In this document: in pieces, positions 10,757 to 36,059 of the stretch
How positions within the stretch are numbered: position 1 is the stretch's first letter
Layout of the letters: every line of letters begins with the position of its first letter
From: Aplectana chamaeleonis
Lineage: Eukaryota; Nematoda; Chromadorea; Rhabditida; Cosmocercidae
Assembly: GCA_029168955.1 (NCBI GenBank)
Contig: JAPDOI010000894.1
Location: forward strand, 124,001 to 188,000
Reading direction: 5' to 3'
Length of the DNA stretch: 64,000 nucleotides
Notes under the pieces: generated by a model
Seen by the model: the letters and a program-made list of their open reading frames with translations, nothing else
The model's database searches: none
Told to the model about the DNA's origin: nothing
Position numbers and translations under genes: made by a program

Positions 10757-12189
10757 CGGTGAAATTTTACATAACACGTACCAGGCGATGCGTAAAAAAC
10801 AGAGTCACGGTAAGAGAACTGAGCCGTCTGCCACTGATGAACGCTACTGTGGCCTTTACTGCAACTCGAGTGGAGAAGGCTATCAAAGAAATGCGGAATT
10901 CGAAGGCTATCGGACCTGATGGTATCTCCGCAGCCATCCTGAAGATGCTTCCAATGGAACTTCTGCCGATGATCGCAGATATAATAAACACTTCCTTCCG
11001 GACCTGCACTCTACCCCAAGAATGGAATACGGCTAATTTGATACCGCTGCCTGAGCCAGGCAATTCGCAGAGCACGGCAAAGGGATATCGCCATATTAGC
11101 CTGCTATCACCCTTCGCGAAAATAGCCGAAAAGCTAATCGCTGAGGCACAGCTACATCAACATGGGCTTAGAAAGCTTCCCTCTACCACCACTGCCCTTC
11201 TGGAGATTGTCAGCTATGCGGTAGATGGGTTCAATACCAGAAAGCCTCTTAGAACAGTGGCCGTTGCCTTCGACCTAAACAAAACATTTAATTCTGTTGA
11301 CCTGGGATTTTGTCCGAGAAACTATTGAAGTCCTCGCTGCAACCGTGGCAGAAGCGTTGGATCGCAGCGTTTACGAAAGGTCGTCGGGCTAAAGTGCTAT
11401 TCCAAAAACACGTCTCCGATAATCTTAGGCGATTATGGGCCCCGAGCCGCCTGACAGTTCGGCTCGTGTTCCCAATCTGCGAGTCGGCTTCGGTTGCTGT
11501 CCGGGCCACTGCTGTTACTGTCCGGGCTATTCCGGTTGGCTCGAACAGCGACAGCAGTGGCCCGGAGATTGGGAGAACGAGCCGAACTGTCAGGCGGCTC
11601 CGATCCCTGTTCGGTGCGGCTTGGGGCCGAGAACCGCCTGAGGTATACCTATAGCAGCCGGTGTGCCGCAGGATGGAGTTTTGTTCCCTGCCCTCTTCAG
11701 CCCTACCTGAGCCTCCTGAAGATATGAAAATGTTGCGTATGTCGACGATATCACCATCATGTGCCGAAACCGTGACATACAGATAGCCGCAAACAAGATC
11801 AGCGACTATCTCGTCGAGCTTAAAAATTTTCGCGATAGTATGATGCTCACAGTTTTCGCGGCAAAGTCTTCTGTTTCGGTATTCACATCTGACCCAAAGG
11901 AACACAGCGCCCAACCTGTTGTCAGGTGGGATGGTGACCTCTTGCCTACAGCGAAATTTCACAAAGTGCTGCGCCGAGTTTTAGACCCATCGCTGAAGTT
12001 TCACAAAAATGCTGAACAGAAGCAGGCAATTATCAAGGTAAAGCTGAACGTGTTGAGAGCTCTCGGGGGAACGTCCTGGGGTTGCAGCAAAGAGACAATC
12101 TTGACGACATATCGAGCTATTCTGCAGCCTGCATTGGAGTATGCTGCACCTGTCTGGCAGCACATCGTGTCGGACAGTTCCTGGACTAA
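10757..12189 (+). mobile_element. LINE J1, segment 1 (RT domain, degenerate)
   Basis: This is a 5'-truncated copy of the J family. It starts in the N-terminal part of the RT region (RVTVRELSRLPLMNA) and continues through IPLPEPGNSQ, a fingers-like ISLLSPFAKIAEKLI and FDLNKTFNSVD. It then has a degraded catalytic YVDD and reaches the thumb (ALGGTSWGCSKET). It is broken by frameshifts, by a hairpin insertion at about 11427-11645 and by P2. It resumes at 17047 and again at 18078. Confidence 0.8.
11427..11645. repeat. Foldback insertion within J1
   Basis: CGAGCCGCCTGACAGTTCGG at 11443 is complemented at the right, ending at 11600. Related J copies lack the segment. The core word GTCCGGGCCACTGCTGTTA also occurs, slightly changed, in the hairpin at about 30285-30440. 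Confidence 0.65.
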
Positions 12190-12325
12190 CAAGGGAAGTA
12201 TACAAAGCGTAGGTCGGATCTGCGAAAACGCCTTGTATCGTTAGTATCTCTTGCGGCTCAATAGTAAAAATGCGTAGTATCCCGCCCCGAGCTCCAGGTT
12301 CAAAAAAGCTGTGAGCATTTTTTAA

Positions 12326-12811
12326 AGGCAGTGTTCACGAAGAAAATCGTTTTTCTGTTTTTCCGCCTATCTTGAAAACGGCCCCATGCTGATTCCAATG
12401 GTGTCTCTGAAATCATACAAGACTTTCTGTGAACGCAGGTATGGTCCCTCAAAGATTGAGCTATGGAAACATGGTGGACGAGTTGTCCGAGGCTTGTAAC
12501 TTCCGTCTTTTGCAGCCGATCTATGCGAGCTGACCTGAGTAAAGAGAGAAGCTGAGAATGAAGGGAACAACGGGGCTAATGATTGAAAATCATCGCTCAT
12601 TTCACGATCTCGAGCATTCATTTGTTCACGTCGGTGGGCGTGTGATGCGCTTTTGGGGTTTTCAATGCGCTCGAAGTTGCAACTTCGGGCTCTTTTGAGG
12701 CTCTTCCTGGCTCGTTTTCATGCGTTCTTTCGACGTTAACGTTACAGAGTGTCCCTCTACTATCCAATCCTAGTGGAATTTCGAGAACTTTTTTCATCGT
12801 GAACACTGCCT
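12326..12811 (-). mobile_element. TTAA MITE T1
   Basis: It is 486 bp with termini AGGCAGTGTTCAC and GTGAACACTGCCT, flanked by TTAA (12322-12325 and 12812-12815). It is the reverse-oriented near-twin of T2, of identical length. Confidence 0.8.
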
Positions 12812-12984
12812 TTAAGCCTCGCGAAAAGGCAAGGGTATTTTTTCTAGAGTTCCAAAAAATTTTCTCGGATTTAGCTCAAAAGTTGTGTGTAGGGGTAATC
12901 TAGGATGGTGAACACGAATCTGGAGTCCATTTGTCGGACATTTGAGGTTTACTGTCGGTTACTGTAGGTAACATGTCATGTTGC

Positions 12985-15900
12985 TTTGTTCGTTAGGAAG
13001 CCTTATTCACCTGTTCTTGTTTTCCGTGAGTCTGTTACGGACTCATATGAAATTTTATGTGCAGACGTGGAAGTAGGGCTCGTTCTTGTGCGGTTCATTG
13101 TAGTTTATAGAGCTCCTAGTTGTACCGCGGTGATGACTGAGCAGTTGAACGCAAGTATTAGTGATATGGTGTCTGTTAACTACCCTGCGTAACCACCGGC
13201 GACTTCACTTTCCTGATGTGCGATGGGAAGGCACCTACACTGCCAACAGTTCTGTTTCCAGAAGTTTTTGAATATGTGCTGCACTCATTCTCTGTCGCAG
13301 TATGTTAAATCGGAGACGTGTGGGGTAATATCCTAGACTTAGTGCTCTGGCTGTGACAACGATTTCGTGTTGAATACAGGTGTCTTGCCTCCTCTGGGTT
13401 CGAGTGACCACTCCTTGGTTCAGTATAGGCTCAGGCTTCGTAAACAAAACACCACGAAGGAGATGAAAAGTAATTTTAAGGCAGCTCGTTTTGATCTCAT
13501 GAAGGAGTACCTGATGAATGTTGACTGGTATAGTTCTTTTCAGTCGGAGGCTACGGTTAATGGAAAATACGAAATTTTAATTGCCATAATCCAACACTGC
13601 ATTGAACTTTTTGTACCAATGCACATGGTCCCTGGCGGTCGTCGCAGGCTTCCCCCATACCTCAAAGCGATTCAAGGGTTGCGCACAGATGCATGGTTGG
13701 CTGCAAAAGAACTCAATACCCCCGATAGCTGGGCAAAGTTCAAGGACATAAATGGCAAGTTCGAACGCAAGCTTAAAAAGTACAATGATAGTATAGAGAA
13801 GAAAGTCATCGAGTCGAAAGATGGGAATGCGTTTTACAAGCTTTTGAACTCCAGAATGAATGATAAAAAAACCATTGGAGCGCTTAAAGGCAGTGTTCAC
13901 GATGAAAAAAGTTTTCGAAATTCCACTAGGATTGGGTAGTGGAGGGACACTCTGTAACGTTAACGTCGAAAGAACGCATGAAAACGAGCCAGGAAAAGCT
14001 CCAAAAGAGCCCGAAGTTGCAACTTCGAGCGCATTGAAAACCCCAAAAGCGCATCACACGCCCACCGACGTGAACAAATAAATGCTCGAGATCGTGAGAT
14101 GAGCGATGATTTTCAATCATTAGCCCCGTTCTTCCCTTCATTCTCAGCTTCTCTCTTCACTCAGGTCAGCTCGCATAGATCGGCTGCAAAAGACGGAAGT
14201 CACAGGCCTCGGACAACTCGTCCACCATTTTTCCATAGCTCAGTCTTTGAGGGGCCATACCTGCGTCCACAGAAGGTCTTGTATGATTTCAGAGACACCA
14301 TTGGAATCAGCATGGGGCCGTTTTCAAGACAGGCGGAAAAACAGAAAAACGATTTTCATCGTGAACACTGCCTTTAAGACGTCTGACGGAAATATCCTCA
14401 GAGCTGACAGGGACAAGGCAGAACTTTTGGCAAATACGTTCGAACAATCATTTTCAAGAGCTTCCTCACTGGACCAAGCGAGGCTGGTTTCCCCGACCTT
14501 CGAGGTGATGCAAGATTCATGTTGGTTCTATAAGGAAGAAATTATTACTGAACTATTGAAATGGCCGAATTCATCTTCAAGAACGCCGGATGATGTCCCT
14601 CTGATGTTCGTGAAGAAAGTCGCTCATGAAATCGCGGGACCCTTAGAGTTCATTTTCAACTTGAGCTTTATGACAAGTGAGGGCCCGGATCGATGGAAGA
14701 TATATTATGTCATCCCGCTGCCTAAAAAGGCGCCATTCACAGAGCCTTCCAACTACAGACCAGTTAGTATAACGTCATTGTTCGCTAGGTTGTTCGAAAA
14801 GATTCTAAAAAAGAGAATAGTTGCACATCTCGAAAATCGTTCGGTTATTTCCCCCCATCAGCATGGCTTTCAAAAAGTCAACCGTGACAGCTATGATTGA
14901 AGCCCTAAACAACTGGACGTCTCTTTTAGACCAAGGTAGTAATGTCGATGTTGTTTTCTTCGATTTTTCCAAGGCATTTGACAAAGTCCCGCATCATAAG
15001 CTAATACAAAAACTAACAATGGTAGGCGTACACCCGCGCATAGTTTCCTGGATTACCTCATTTCTGGAGCATAGGATCTTTTCGGTTCGAGTGAACACTT
15101 CGTATTCGCCAAATCATCCAGTGTGTAGTGGAGTTCCGCAGGGTGGAGTCCTTTTACCGATCTTGTTCAATATATACACGCACGAGCTGGGGGACTTATT
15201 GAGTGGGTTTGGATTGATTTCTGTGCATTTGCAGACGATATTAAGATCTTTCGCCAGGCAGGCTCCAGTGAGGACATTAAGGCAATTCAAAATGCAATAG
15301 ATGCAATGGCGGTCTGGTCTCATGAATGGCACCTGCCGCTATCGAAGGAGAAAACGAAGTGTCTCCATCTAGGTTCCTCAAATAACTGTCATACTTACAA
15401 TGTCGAAGGGACTGAGATTGACAATGTCGAGCAGATCACTGACCTGGGATTCATCCTCACACGAAACTTCAGTCTTGACATGCACTGCGAATCGGTATCT
15501 ACCAGAGCCACCGTGGCTGTCAATAATATATTCAGGGGACTGGGAACAAGAAATAGCGCGGTACTACTTAGAGCCTTCAAAACCTACGTGAGACCTATTC
15601 TTGAGTATGGGACACCAGTGTATTGTCCACACAAAATAAAAGCATAGTCAAACTTGAAAAGGTGCAAAACGGGTCTACAAGAAAGTTGATGATCAGGAAG
15701 CTCGGTTTTTGCCATTATCAACAAATGCCATCTGCAGAAACCAGGAATAGTGAGCTCAAAGTGCCAACTCTTCAGGTAAGGAGAGGGTTGAACGACTTAC
15801 TGCTGCTGCTGCATAAAATCCTGTATCAACCGGACTTTGGTCTCCGGCCTGGGTGTATTGTCGAGGTGAGAACATCAAGTACCAGGGGAGGAGCTTCAAA

Positions 15901-16266
15901 AATTGTGCGCAAAAATTCAAACCTAAACTGCGGCGCTTTTTCTTCATAAATAGGGCGACCCCGGCATTCGAACGGCTTCGGAGGCTAAAATCCATCCCTG
16001 TGAGCCATAAGGCATTTAGAAAACTTGTAACTGAACACTTCGAGAACGAGCGTGGCGAGCGCTAATCCGTCGCGGAGCAATTTCCTTGTCTCTACATCAT
16101 TATGGGCTATACGTGTATCTGGTTTGAACTCATTACACTACCTGATCGAAAACTGGTAGTTTTCCCTTGTTCCTTATGTATGCTTTTTTGCTGACTTCGT
16201 TTATGTTGTTCGTTGCACATAGGTCTGGTATACAGGCCTATGTAAATAAATAAATAAATAAATAAA
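12985..16266 (+). mobile_element. CR1-type LINE copy CR1-B (5'-truncated, nested in P2)
   Basis: It starts inside the endonuclease domain (KPYSPVLVFRESVTDSYEIL). It continues through GSSDHSLVQYRL and the RT block SNYRPVSITSLFARLFEKIL, then DFSKAFDKVPHHK, SGVPQGGVLLPILF and a frameshifted FADDIK. It ends in a 3' hairpin-like ACAGGCCTATGT followed by (TAAA)n at 16243-16266. Frames 13367-13939, 14247-14900, 14821-15300, 15306-15647 and 15623-15949 are its pieces. The 486-bp MITE T2 splits it. Confidence 0.85.
13888..14373 (+). mobile_element. TTAA MITE T2, nested in CR1-B
   Basis: It is 486 bp with the same termini as T1 and is flanked by TTAA (13884-13887 and 14374-14377). Removing it and one TTAA rejoins the CR1-B reading. 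Confidence 0.85.
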
Positions 16267-17046
16267 TTTAAGGGTGAAAAGCCACCTTAGTATTTTGAAA
16301 GTCGACAAACGGACGGTAAATTCGTATTCTCCACCACGAATAATTTTTTTTTTCTAAATTCAAAAAAGTATACAAATTTTGAGTAAAATATGAGATTTTG
16401 AAAAAACTACCGTAGACCCACCGTAATCTACCGTAATCTGCAAAAAAATCGATTCGTGTTTAGTACTCCAGATAACCCACAGAAGAACATTTTGAGCCAT
16501 TTCTACCGTAGAGTTCCGGAAATCTCGAAAGTGGCGTTCTTCCCTCGAAGTTTTCCCGAGTTGGGAAGCTTCGAACGAAAATAGCCGAAAACTTAGGAAA
16601 ATCGACTAATAAATCAGAGATTCGTGATCAGCGACCCAAAAGACCCCTGGAAGAATTTAAAGTCAAATCTGGAACATTTTTCTAAAACACTTCCAAAGCC
16701 CTCTACTCGGTAGAAATAAACGCCCAATCGAAAATCCGTACAAGTCCAAAAAGCTGTCAGCCTGGACAAAGTATGGAAAATGTTCCCTGACCCAAACTTT
16801 GCCTAGGGATATAGTTTTGAGCGCTGAACACGATTATGAGGTCCGTTTCCGAATTTTCCGAAGACTGAAGTGCTTTTTGGAAGTTACAAAAAGCACAAAA
16901 AAATGACCCTTGTAGGCTTGTAACTTCTTGGAACCTGCAGCTCGGGGCGGGATACTGCGCAGTTTTACTATTGAGCCACAAGAGATACTAACGCCACTAG
17001 TCGGTTTTGGCACATCCGACCTACGCTTTGTATACTTCCCTTGTAA

Positions 17047-17192
17047 GATGCAGCGAGTTCAGAATGCTGCACTACGAATCGCAACCGGGTGTGCAAAAAG
17101 CTCTCCGATTGAGCACCTTCACGCCGAGGCCCGTATCTTGCCAGTGAAAGAGCATTGTCAGCTCCAGGCTCAGCAGATGTTCATTAATATCC
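17047..17192 (+). mobile_element. LINE J1, segment 2
   Basis: Continues directly from segment 1 (MQRVQNAALRIATGCAKSSP, then KEHCQLQAQQMF) and stops at the TTAA used by T3. Confidence 0.85.
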
Positions 17193-17196
17193 TTAA

Positions 17197-17670
17197 AGGC
17201 ACAGTCCAAGCTCAGAATCGATTTTTCGTATTTTAGCCTATCTTGGAGAAAATTTCACGCTGATCACAATGGTGTCTCCAGAATCGCTCAGAACTCACTA
17301 CAAACTGAATTACGGCTCCTCAAAATTTTTGAATTTGAACTGGTAGAAGTTCGCGGACGAGTTGTCTCGAGCCTGTATTTTCTCGTTATTCGCAGCCATC
17401 GTTCTGAAGCAGGCCACAATATAAAGCCAGGCCAAAAACAAAAGGAAGAACATAGATTTTGAACAAAATCATTCGCGCGTCTCTTCCCGATTGAGATCGG
17501 AAACCTGCCAGTGGGCGTTGCCCATTTTTTCTTTCAAAGGGGCGTGGCCGACTTTTTCCTAGCTTTTTCTCGGTTATTTGAGCGAACTGAGATTTCGCGC
17601 TTGGCAGGGTTGCTATAGACGGCGACCGGACCAAAATATCAAAAATTACCTCTGAGGTTGGACTGTGCCT
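17197..17670 (+). mobile_element. TTAA MITE T3
   Basis: It is 474 bp with termini AGGCACAGTCCAA and TTGGACTGTGCCT. TTAA is at 17193-17196 and 17671-17674. It is very similar to T5 (55461-55932). Confidence 0.85.
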
Positions 17671-17674
17671 TTAA

Positions 17675-18073
17675 AGGCAGGGTCCGGGCAGAATTTTGAT
17701 TATGGGATTTCCCGCTAAATCGGTGCTCCTGTTACAGGTAGTCCCAAGGAAGATGCGAAAACTGCGTAAAAATCGGTCTTCTTCAAGTTATTCCAGCCAC
17801 TTCCGCTAGCCGATAATCCAGAAAAGTCAGAAAAGTGTGGCCATCGTCCATATTTTAGCGGTTGTCCACGCATTCTTCAGAAGTGCTGTGTAATTATCGG
17901 TCATTCCAGCCATGATTATCATGCTGTGAAAACCGTAATCCCTGACTTTGAGGCTGTTTTCTTCAGAACTAAGGACTCTCAATTCGTGAAGCGTTCAGAC
18001 CATGTTCAGCTAGGCCAGCCCAATCTATTTAACCCAAATTTCGGTAGTGTCAAGATTAGACCGAACCTTGCCT
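17675..18073. mobile_element. TTAA MITE T4, abutting T3
   Basis: It is 399 bp with termini AGGCAGGGTCCGG and an imperfect complement ending CCTTGCCT. TTAA is at 17671-17674 (shared with T3) and 18074-18077. T3 and T4 together interrupt J1 at a single TTAA. Confidence 0.8.
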
Positions 18074-18077
18074 TTAA

Positions 18078-18486
18078 GCAGCCTAATCATCCGTCAAGAA
18101 GACTATTAAATCCCGTAAGAGAGAGAGATCGATCAGAGCGCCGTCTGCCGGAGCTCCGAACAAAGTGATTGTGCAGAGATGTACCGACTCGAATCAAGAA
18201 CGGCTTCGTCTCTTACGCGCGGAGCACACCCGGTTCGTAAAGGCTCATCTCGCCAAAGCGGCTGTCAACCCTATTCTCGGTGATGTGCCGCCCAGGGTAT
18301 GTGATACCGAGTCCGAGCTCGGTAGGCGCGCCAGGTGTATCCTCGCTTCGTTGCGCTGCGGACATTCTCCATTGCTTATGTCTTACCTGCACAGGATCGA
18401 CAATAGCCAGCCTGACGTGTGCCCGGACTGTGGAAACCAAGTCCATGACACTGAGCACCTATTTGATTGTTCGAAGAAGCTAAAGA
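18078..18486 (+). mobile_element. LINE J1, segment 3 (C-terminal region)
   Basis: It resumes with QPNHPS..LNPVRERD and continues to LRAEHTRFV, LGRRARC and the C-terminal zinc-binding-type motif CPDCGNQVHDTEHLFDC. The 3' end and tail are missing. Confidence 0.85.
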
Positions 18487-18509
18487 CACACTACCCCCCA
18501 TGGAATTTT

Positions 18510-19416
18510 TAGGGTGTTTTGAATTTTTTTCCGGATTTTGCTAAAAACTTGTATGTAGGGGTAATCTGGGGTGCTGAACACGAATCTGGAGTTCGCTTGT
18601 CGAAATTTTGAGGTATTGTAGGTTACGGTAGGTAACATACCATTTAAGAGGCAAAACCTACCTTAAAAATTCGAGAATCGACAAATGGACACCGAATTCG
18701 TATTCAGCACCCCAAATAACCCCCACATAGAAACTTTGAGACATATCTGAGACTTTAACCAAACTACCGTATACCCACCGTAATCTACCGTAAGCTGTCA
18801 AAAATCGATAAACTGACATCAGATTCGTGTTGGGCACTCCTAATAACGCCCAGAAGAACGATCTGAGCCACATCTGTCGCCACATTCCGGAAATCGTCAA
18901 AAGTCGATTTCGCCGTCAATTTCTTCTGCCGGTGGGTAGCTTTGAACAAAATTTATTCGAAAACTTTGAAAAAACGACCAATGAACCTCAGATTCGTAAA
19001 CAGCACCCCCAAATAACCCGCCGGGGCGAATTTTAAGTCAAATCTGGGATATTTTTCTGAAACGCTTTGAGAGCTCTCTCATTGATATAAATAAACACCC
19101 AAACGAAAATCCGTACAAGTCCAAAACGCTATCAGTCTGCGCAAAGTCTGGAAAATGTCCCTTCACCCAAACTTTGCCTAGGGGTATAGTTTTGGGTGCT
19201 TAACACGATTATGAGGTTCGTTTACATATTTTCGTAAAAATAATGTGCTTTCTAGAGGGTACAATTGGTACGAAATCAGAGAAAAAACTCCTATAACTTC
19301 TTTCAGGGTGGGTCTAGGCAGCTGCGATGGGCATATTCGGACTTTTCGTCCGAAAATGGCTCTGGAAAAGCACATTCCATTTGGAATTGTCACTATGACT
19401 TATAGTGGTTCCCTTG
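18510..19416. mobile_element. Degenerate P-family TIR element (P3)
   Basis: It shares many blocks with P1 and the P2 interior (CACGAATCTGGAG, ACCGTAATCTACCGTAA, GCAGCTGCGATGGGCATATTCGG). The right end reads ATGACTTATAGTGGTTCCCTTG. The left end is not clear. Confidence 0.6.
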
Positions 19417-19851
19417 TCAGTGGCTGCAAAGACAAAGATACGGCAGCGGTCTATCGGAACCAGGAATGTGCGGCAATTGCCGTTTGTCGTTTGTCGTTTG
19501 CCGGCCATTTTTGAGACTTTTTCGCCGTTTGTCGTTTGCCGAAGTTTTTGTTGTTTGCCGGCAAAACTCGGCAAAACATTGAAAGAAAACGCGAGCTATG
19601 CTCACGGCCATGTAGGCACAAGGGGTGAGCCGACTACCCGTTGTTTACTAACCATTATCCGAGGGTTTTGACTTATCTGCTCTCCACTTCGTCGCCTGGC
19701 CATTTCTGAGCAAGATGAGGGATGAAAATCTTTATAATCTCACCATATGTATTACAAAACTCTAAATCTCATCTGTCAACGCTAGCAGTGCGATGGTTAT
19801 TTCCATCTACGGTGAGAAAGCAGAGGCGAAACGGAAGTTTTAGCGGCTGTC

Positions 19852-19979
19852 GAAGGTCCTCTATCGATTGAATCCACTTCCACAGTTCTTATTGATTTTT
19901 GCGAAAAATCAATAAAATCGATAATTCCAGAAAATCGATCAAATTCCACGGCAGTAAGCTCAATTGATAGAGGACCCTC
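19852..19979. repeat. Short hairpin element inside H5
   Basis: AGGTCCTCTATCGATTGA at the left pairs with TCAATTGATAGAGGACC at the right; the interior is AT-rich. Confidence 0.55.
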
Positions 19980-20429
19980 AAACACACATAACTGTTAAGT
20001 TTGACCGCTGATTTTCTTCGATAAAGTGAGATACCATCCCACTGACAGCGTTGACCGATGAGATTCAGAGGTTTGTATATGTATTTTGATAAGCAAGCGT
20101 TCATAGTATGCTATAGAAGGAAAAGCGGTGTTTCATTATCAGGGTTTCACGTGCCTTCATGGTCGTGAGTATAGGCTTCACGGGTTCTAGTCCCCCCGCC
20201 CCCCACCGTATTCATTGACGCAGTGAGCCGCCATCATTTGACCTGTGCTAGGACTCAAAAAACTGATGGATGGCCATACGGAAAGCATTTACTTTGTAGG
20301 ATGTAGTGCAACATGTAGATAGTTCAACTCCAAAGTGGTGTTTTAGTTTCTGTTCCAGAGGTCTGACAGATTCTGGTGTAGCTAAAAGAAGCAGGAAGCA
20401 TTCGTGCGACTCACATGGAAAGGGACTCT

Positions 20430-21330
20430 GAGAGAGTCTTCCGCGGCAGTGTCAGGAAAGTACCGCTGTCCTCGACTGTGCCGAGATAACTACACGGTAG
20501 TACCGCAGCGGCTCCGTGATGACTGCGAGACGATAATAAATTGCCAACGACACAAAATTCTCACGGTAAACAAAATTGATGATACTCAATTGATAAAGGG
20601 CAGGGTATAAAAAAATGAAGTTCGGTGTGTTACATTCACACACCGTCTTTCTCCAGAGGTAAGCGGCTAAAGCTCGGAACAGACTAGGAAGTAGGAAAGC
20701 AGCCTTATCGGTGATAAGTATATCACGATATCGGGCTTCAAACATGTAATTCTCTGAAAAGAAAAACGTCCACACTTCCGTGAGAATTTTGTGCCATTGG
20801 CAAATGATAGACTTGTATTACTGTATCCGTGTCAAATCTGTTGCAGTGCCTTGAGGATCGACAACGCCGCGACGTTGCCGCGACAGTACCGTGGCAGTTC
20901 CGTGTTAGAACTGCACGGCTCCAAGAGGATGTATCAGCGACCCCGCGTCGACTGCGATGCACTGTACTGGGATTTGTACAGATTTTCCGAGATTTTCGCG
21001 ACCGAGATTTTCGCCAGTTTAATGGCCCAAGTTTGAGGTACATGCCAAGTCTCCTACATCGCTATAATGGGGCTAACCTCTGTCCCAACCAGACAGAGGT
21101 CGTAGCTACCTCAGGTCTGTATTTTTGTTGGTAGGCCCACCCACTTGTATTATGACTCATTTCATATGAGTTACTCGCCGTCGGTCCTGTTTTTGCTAGA
21201 ACGCGGCCACCGATCGCGGAGCCGCAGCGGCACTACCGCGGGGCAGCAGCTGCACTACTGCGTGGCCGCAACGGCATTGTCGCTGCGACTCCACGATAGT
21301 GCCGCTTAGGTGCCTGTAGCAGCCAAAACG
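20430..21330. repeat. Dispersed repeat R, copy 2 (inside H5)
   Basis: Same block order as 4264-4800: AAAGTACCGC, CCGCAGCGGCTCCGTGAT, CAAGTTTGAGGTACAT and ACCTCTGTCC. Longer than copy 1. Confidence 0.6.
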
Positions 21331-21627
21331 ACTTCTTGGCGAAACCACAGCGGCGACTTCTTTGTTTCCATAGGCTCTCACATGTCTTGTTTCTGTATCT
21401 GATCCCTTGAATGGGAACTAAGCTCTTGAATTGAAATTATTACAATATTGGCATAAGTAAGTAAAAAAAGGAAAAAAAGTAGAGCGGCCCTTTGTAATAA
21501 CTTTTGGGTCAATCTGAGTGATAAGGTTTTTTGCCGTTTGCCGATTACCGGCCGTTTTTGAGATTTTTTTGCCGATTGCCGTTCGCCGAAATCTCAAAAT
21601 CTTTTGCCGCACATCCCTGATCGGAAC

Positions 21628-22468
21628 ACAATATCGAGTGTCTGATTGCTCTACGCTTGACCCAGATCGTACTTTAACGAGTTCACTACATTTTCTTTTT
21701 CTCTACCTCAAATCATTAGCCCGAACCTTTCAAGAAATTAGTTTGACTTTCTTGACTTCTAATTTCCCACAATTATGAAATTACTGAATCCTTACTATTG
21801 CCAGGAAGCTAAACTTTCAAAAATCCATTATGGAATTTGAAAAAAAAAACAGCAACAGATCGCTCAACAATGTTATAGGCAGTCAAAATTTATCTGAAAA
21901 CTTCACAAACAAGTCTAACTGAGTACATGCGAATACGAAAATGTATCAAGAAAAACTCTGCTTCCCAAAAAGGAAAACACCACTATGTGAACAAGAAATG
22001 CATACAGAAAATTCACAACACATGGTACAGGAGCACCCATTGAAATCGACGAGACACGTGTCATATTAAAACCGATCGATAAACAAACGTACAGAAATCG
22101 ATATGCAGCAATAAAACGCATGCTACCATCACCATTTTGTACAAAACTTCAGCAAAATCGAAATTCAATTAGAACAATGCAAATGATGTTAACAGCCGAA
22201 AAAAAGGAACTGTGAGCCGTATTCTGATTATAAACACTGCAGATCTCGAACATTCGAAAATCAAACAATAACAATTCATATAAACGTCGATTAAATGGAA
22301 ATAAACTAGTGAGGAATTAGCATAAGAGGATGAATTATGATTAGTGAAAAAATGACAACATCAAAACGCAACGCTAGTACATAAGAAACGGACTCCGCTT
22401 GATACGATCAATTGGTGCGCTAGGGTCACGCCCACCAGCTCCGAAACCCCTCCTTCCCACATCGCCGT
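21628..22468. other. AT-rich sequence downstream of ppfr-2
   Basis: The ppfr-2 3' UTR should start at 22468 and run leftward. No clear AATAAA on the minus strand was found close to the stop. Otherwise nothing recognised. Confidence 0.4.
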
Positions 22469-35879
<13,411 letters not shown>

Positions 35880-35896
35880 AACACACTACTGAAACT
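35880..35896 (-). promoter_or_regulatory. Probable spliced-leader trans-splice acceptor of ppfr-2
   Basis: GTAGTTTCAG ends at 35889 on the minus strand and leaves a 9-nt 5' UTR before the ATG. There is no upstream coding exon in frame. In nematodes this arrangement marks SL trans-splicing; whether SL1 or SL2 cannot be told from sequence. Confidence 0.6.
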
Positions 35897-36032
35897 ACAC
35901 TTGGGAAAATCGACAAATTAGTGATTGAAATCACCTCCGCGCAAACTGACATCAACCCCTCCATGAAGAGGGTGTTCGCCATAAGAGAGATGCCGGCCGG
36001 CCCCAGCTCTCCTGCGGATACTACTGCTAAGA

Positions 36033-36059
36033 GGTGACTTCGAAAGGAATCCACGACTC
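36033..36059 (+). other. Degenerate 2A-like motif in J3
   Basis: Reads GDFERNPRL. The aspartate, glutamate, asparagine and first proline of D-x-E-x-N-P-G-P remain; GP has become RL. Confidence 0.6.

Larger units (their letters stand above)
12190..17043. mobile_element. TIR element P2 (4.85 kb, TAA duplication), inserted in LINE J1
   Basis: The ends are CAAGGGAAGTATACAAAGCG in inverted orientation, with similarity continuing for about 125 bp. TAA flanks both sides (12187-12189 and 17044-17046). Joining the flanks restores the J LINE frame at ...SSWT/KMQRVQNA. P2 carries two passengers: a CR1 LINE and the TTAA MITE T1. No transposase is recognised; PIF/Harbinger-like by the 3-bp TWA duplication. 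Confidence 0.8.
19461..21619. mobile_element. hAT-type element H5 with perfect 8-bp duplication
   Basis: The left end is CAGGAATGTGCGGCAA and the right end TTGCCGCACATCCCTG. ATCGGAAC flanks exactly on both sides (19453-19460 and 21620-21627). TTGCCGTTTGTCG-type subterminal repeats occur at both ends. No transposase frame is seen. The 2.16-kb interior includes dispersed repeat R copy 2 and a small hairpin, so it is a non-autonomous carrier of other sequence. Confidence 0.85.

Noticed and set aside
11288..11962. 224-codon minus-strand frame
   Set aside because: It is antisense to the RT frame of LINE J1 and crosses the hairpin insertion.
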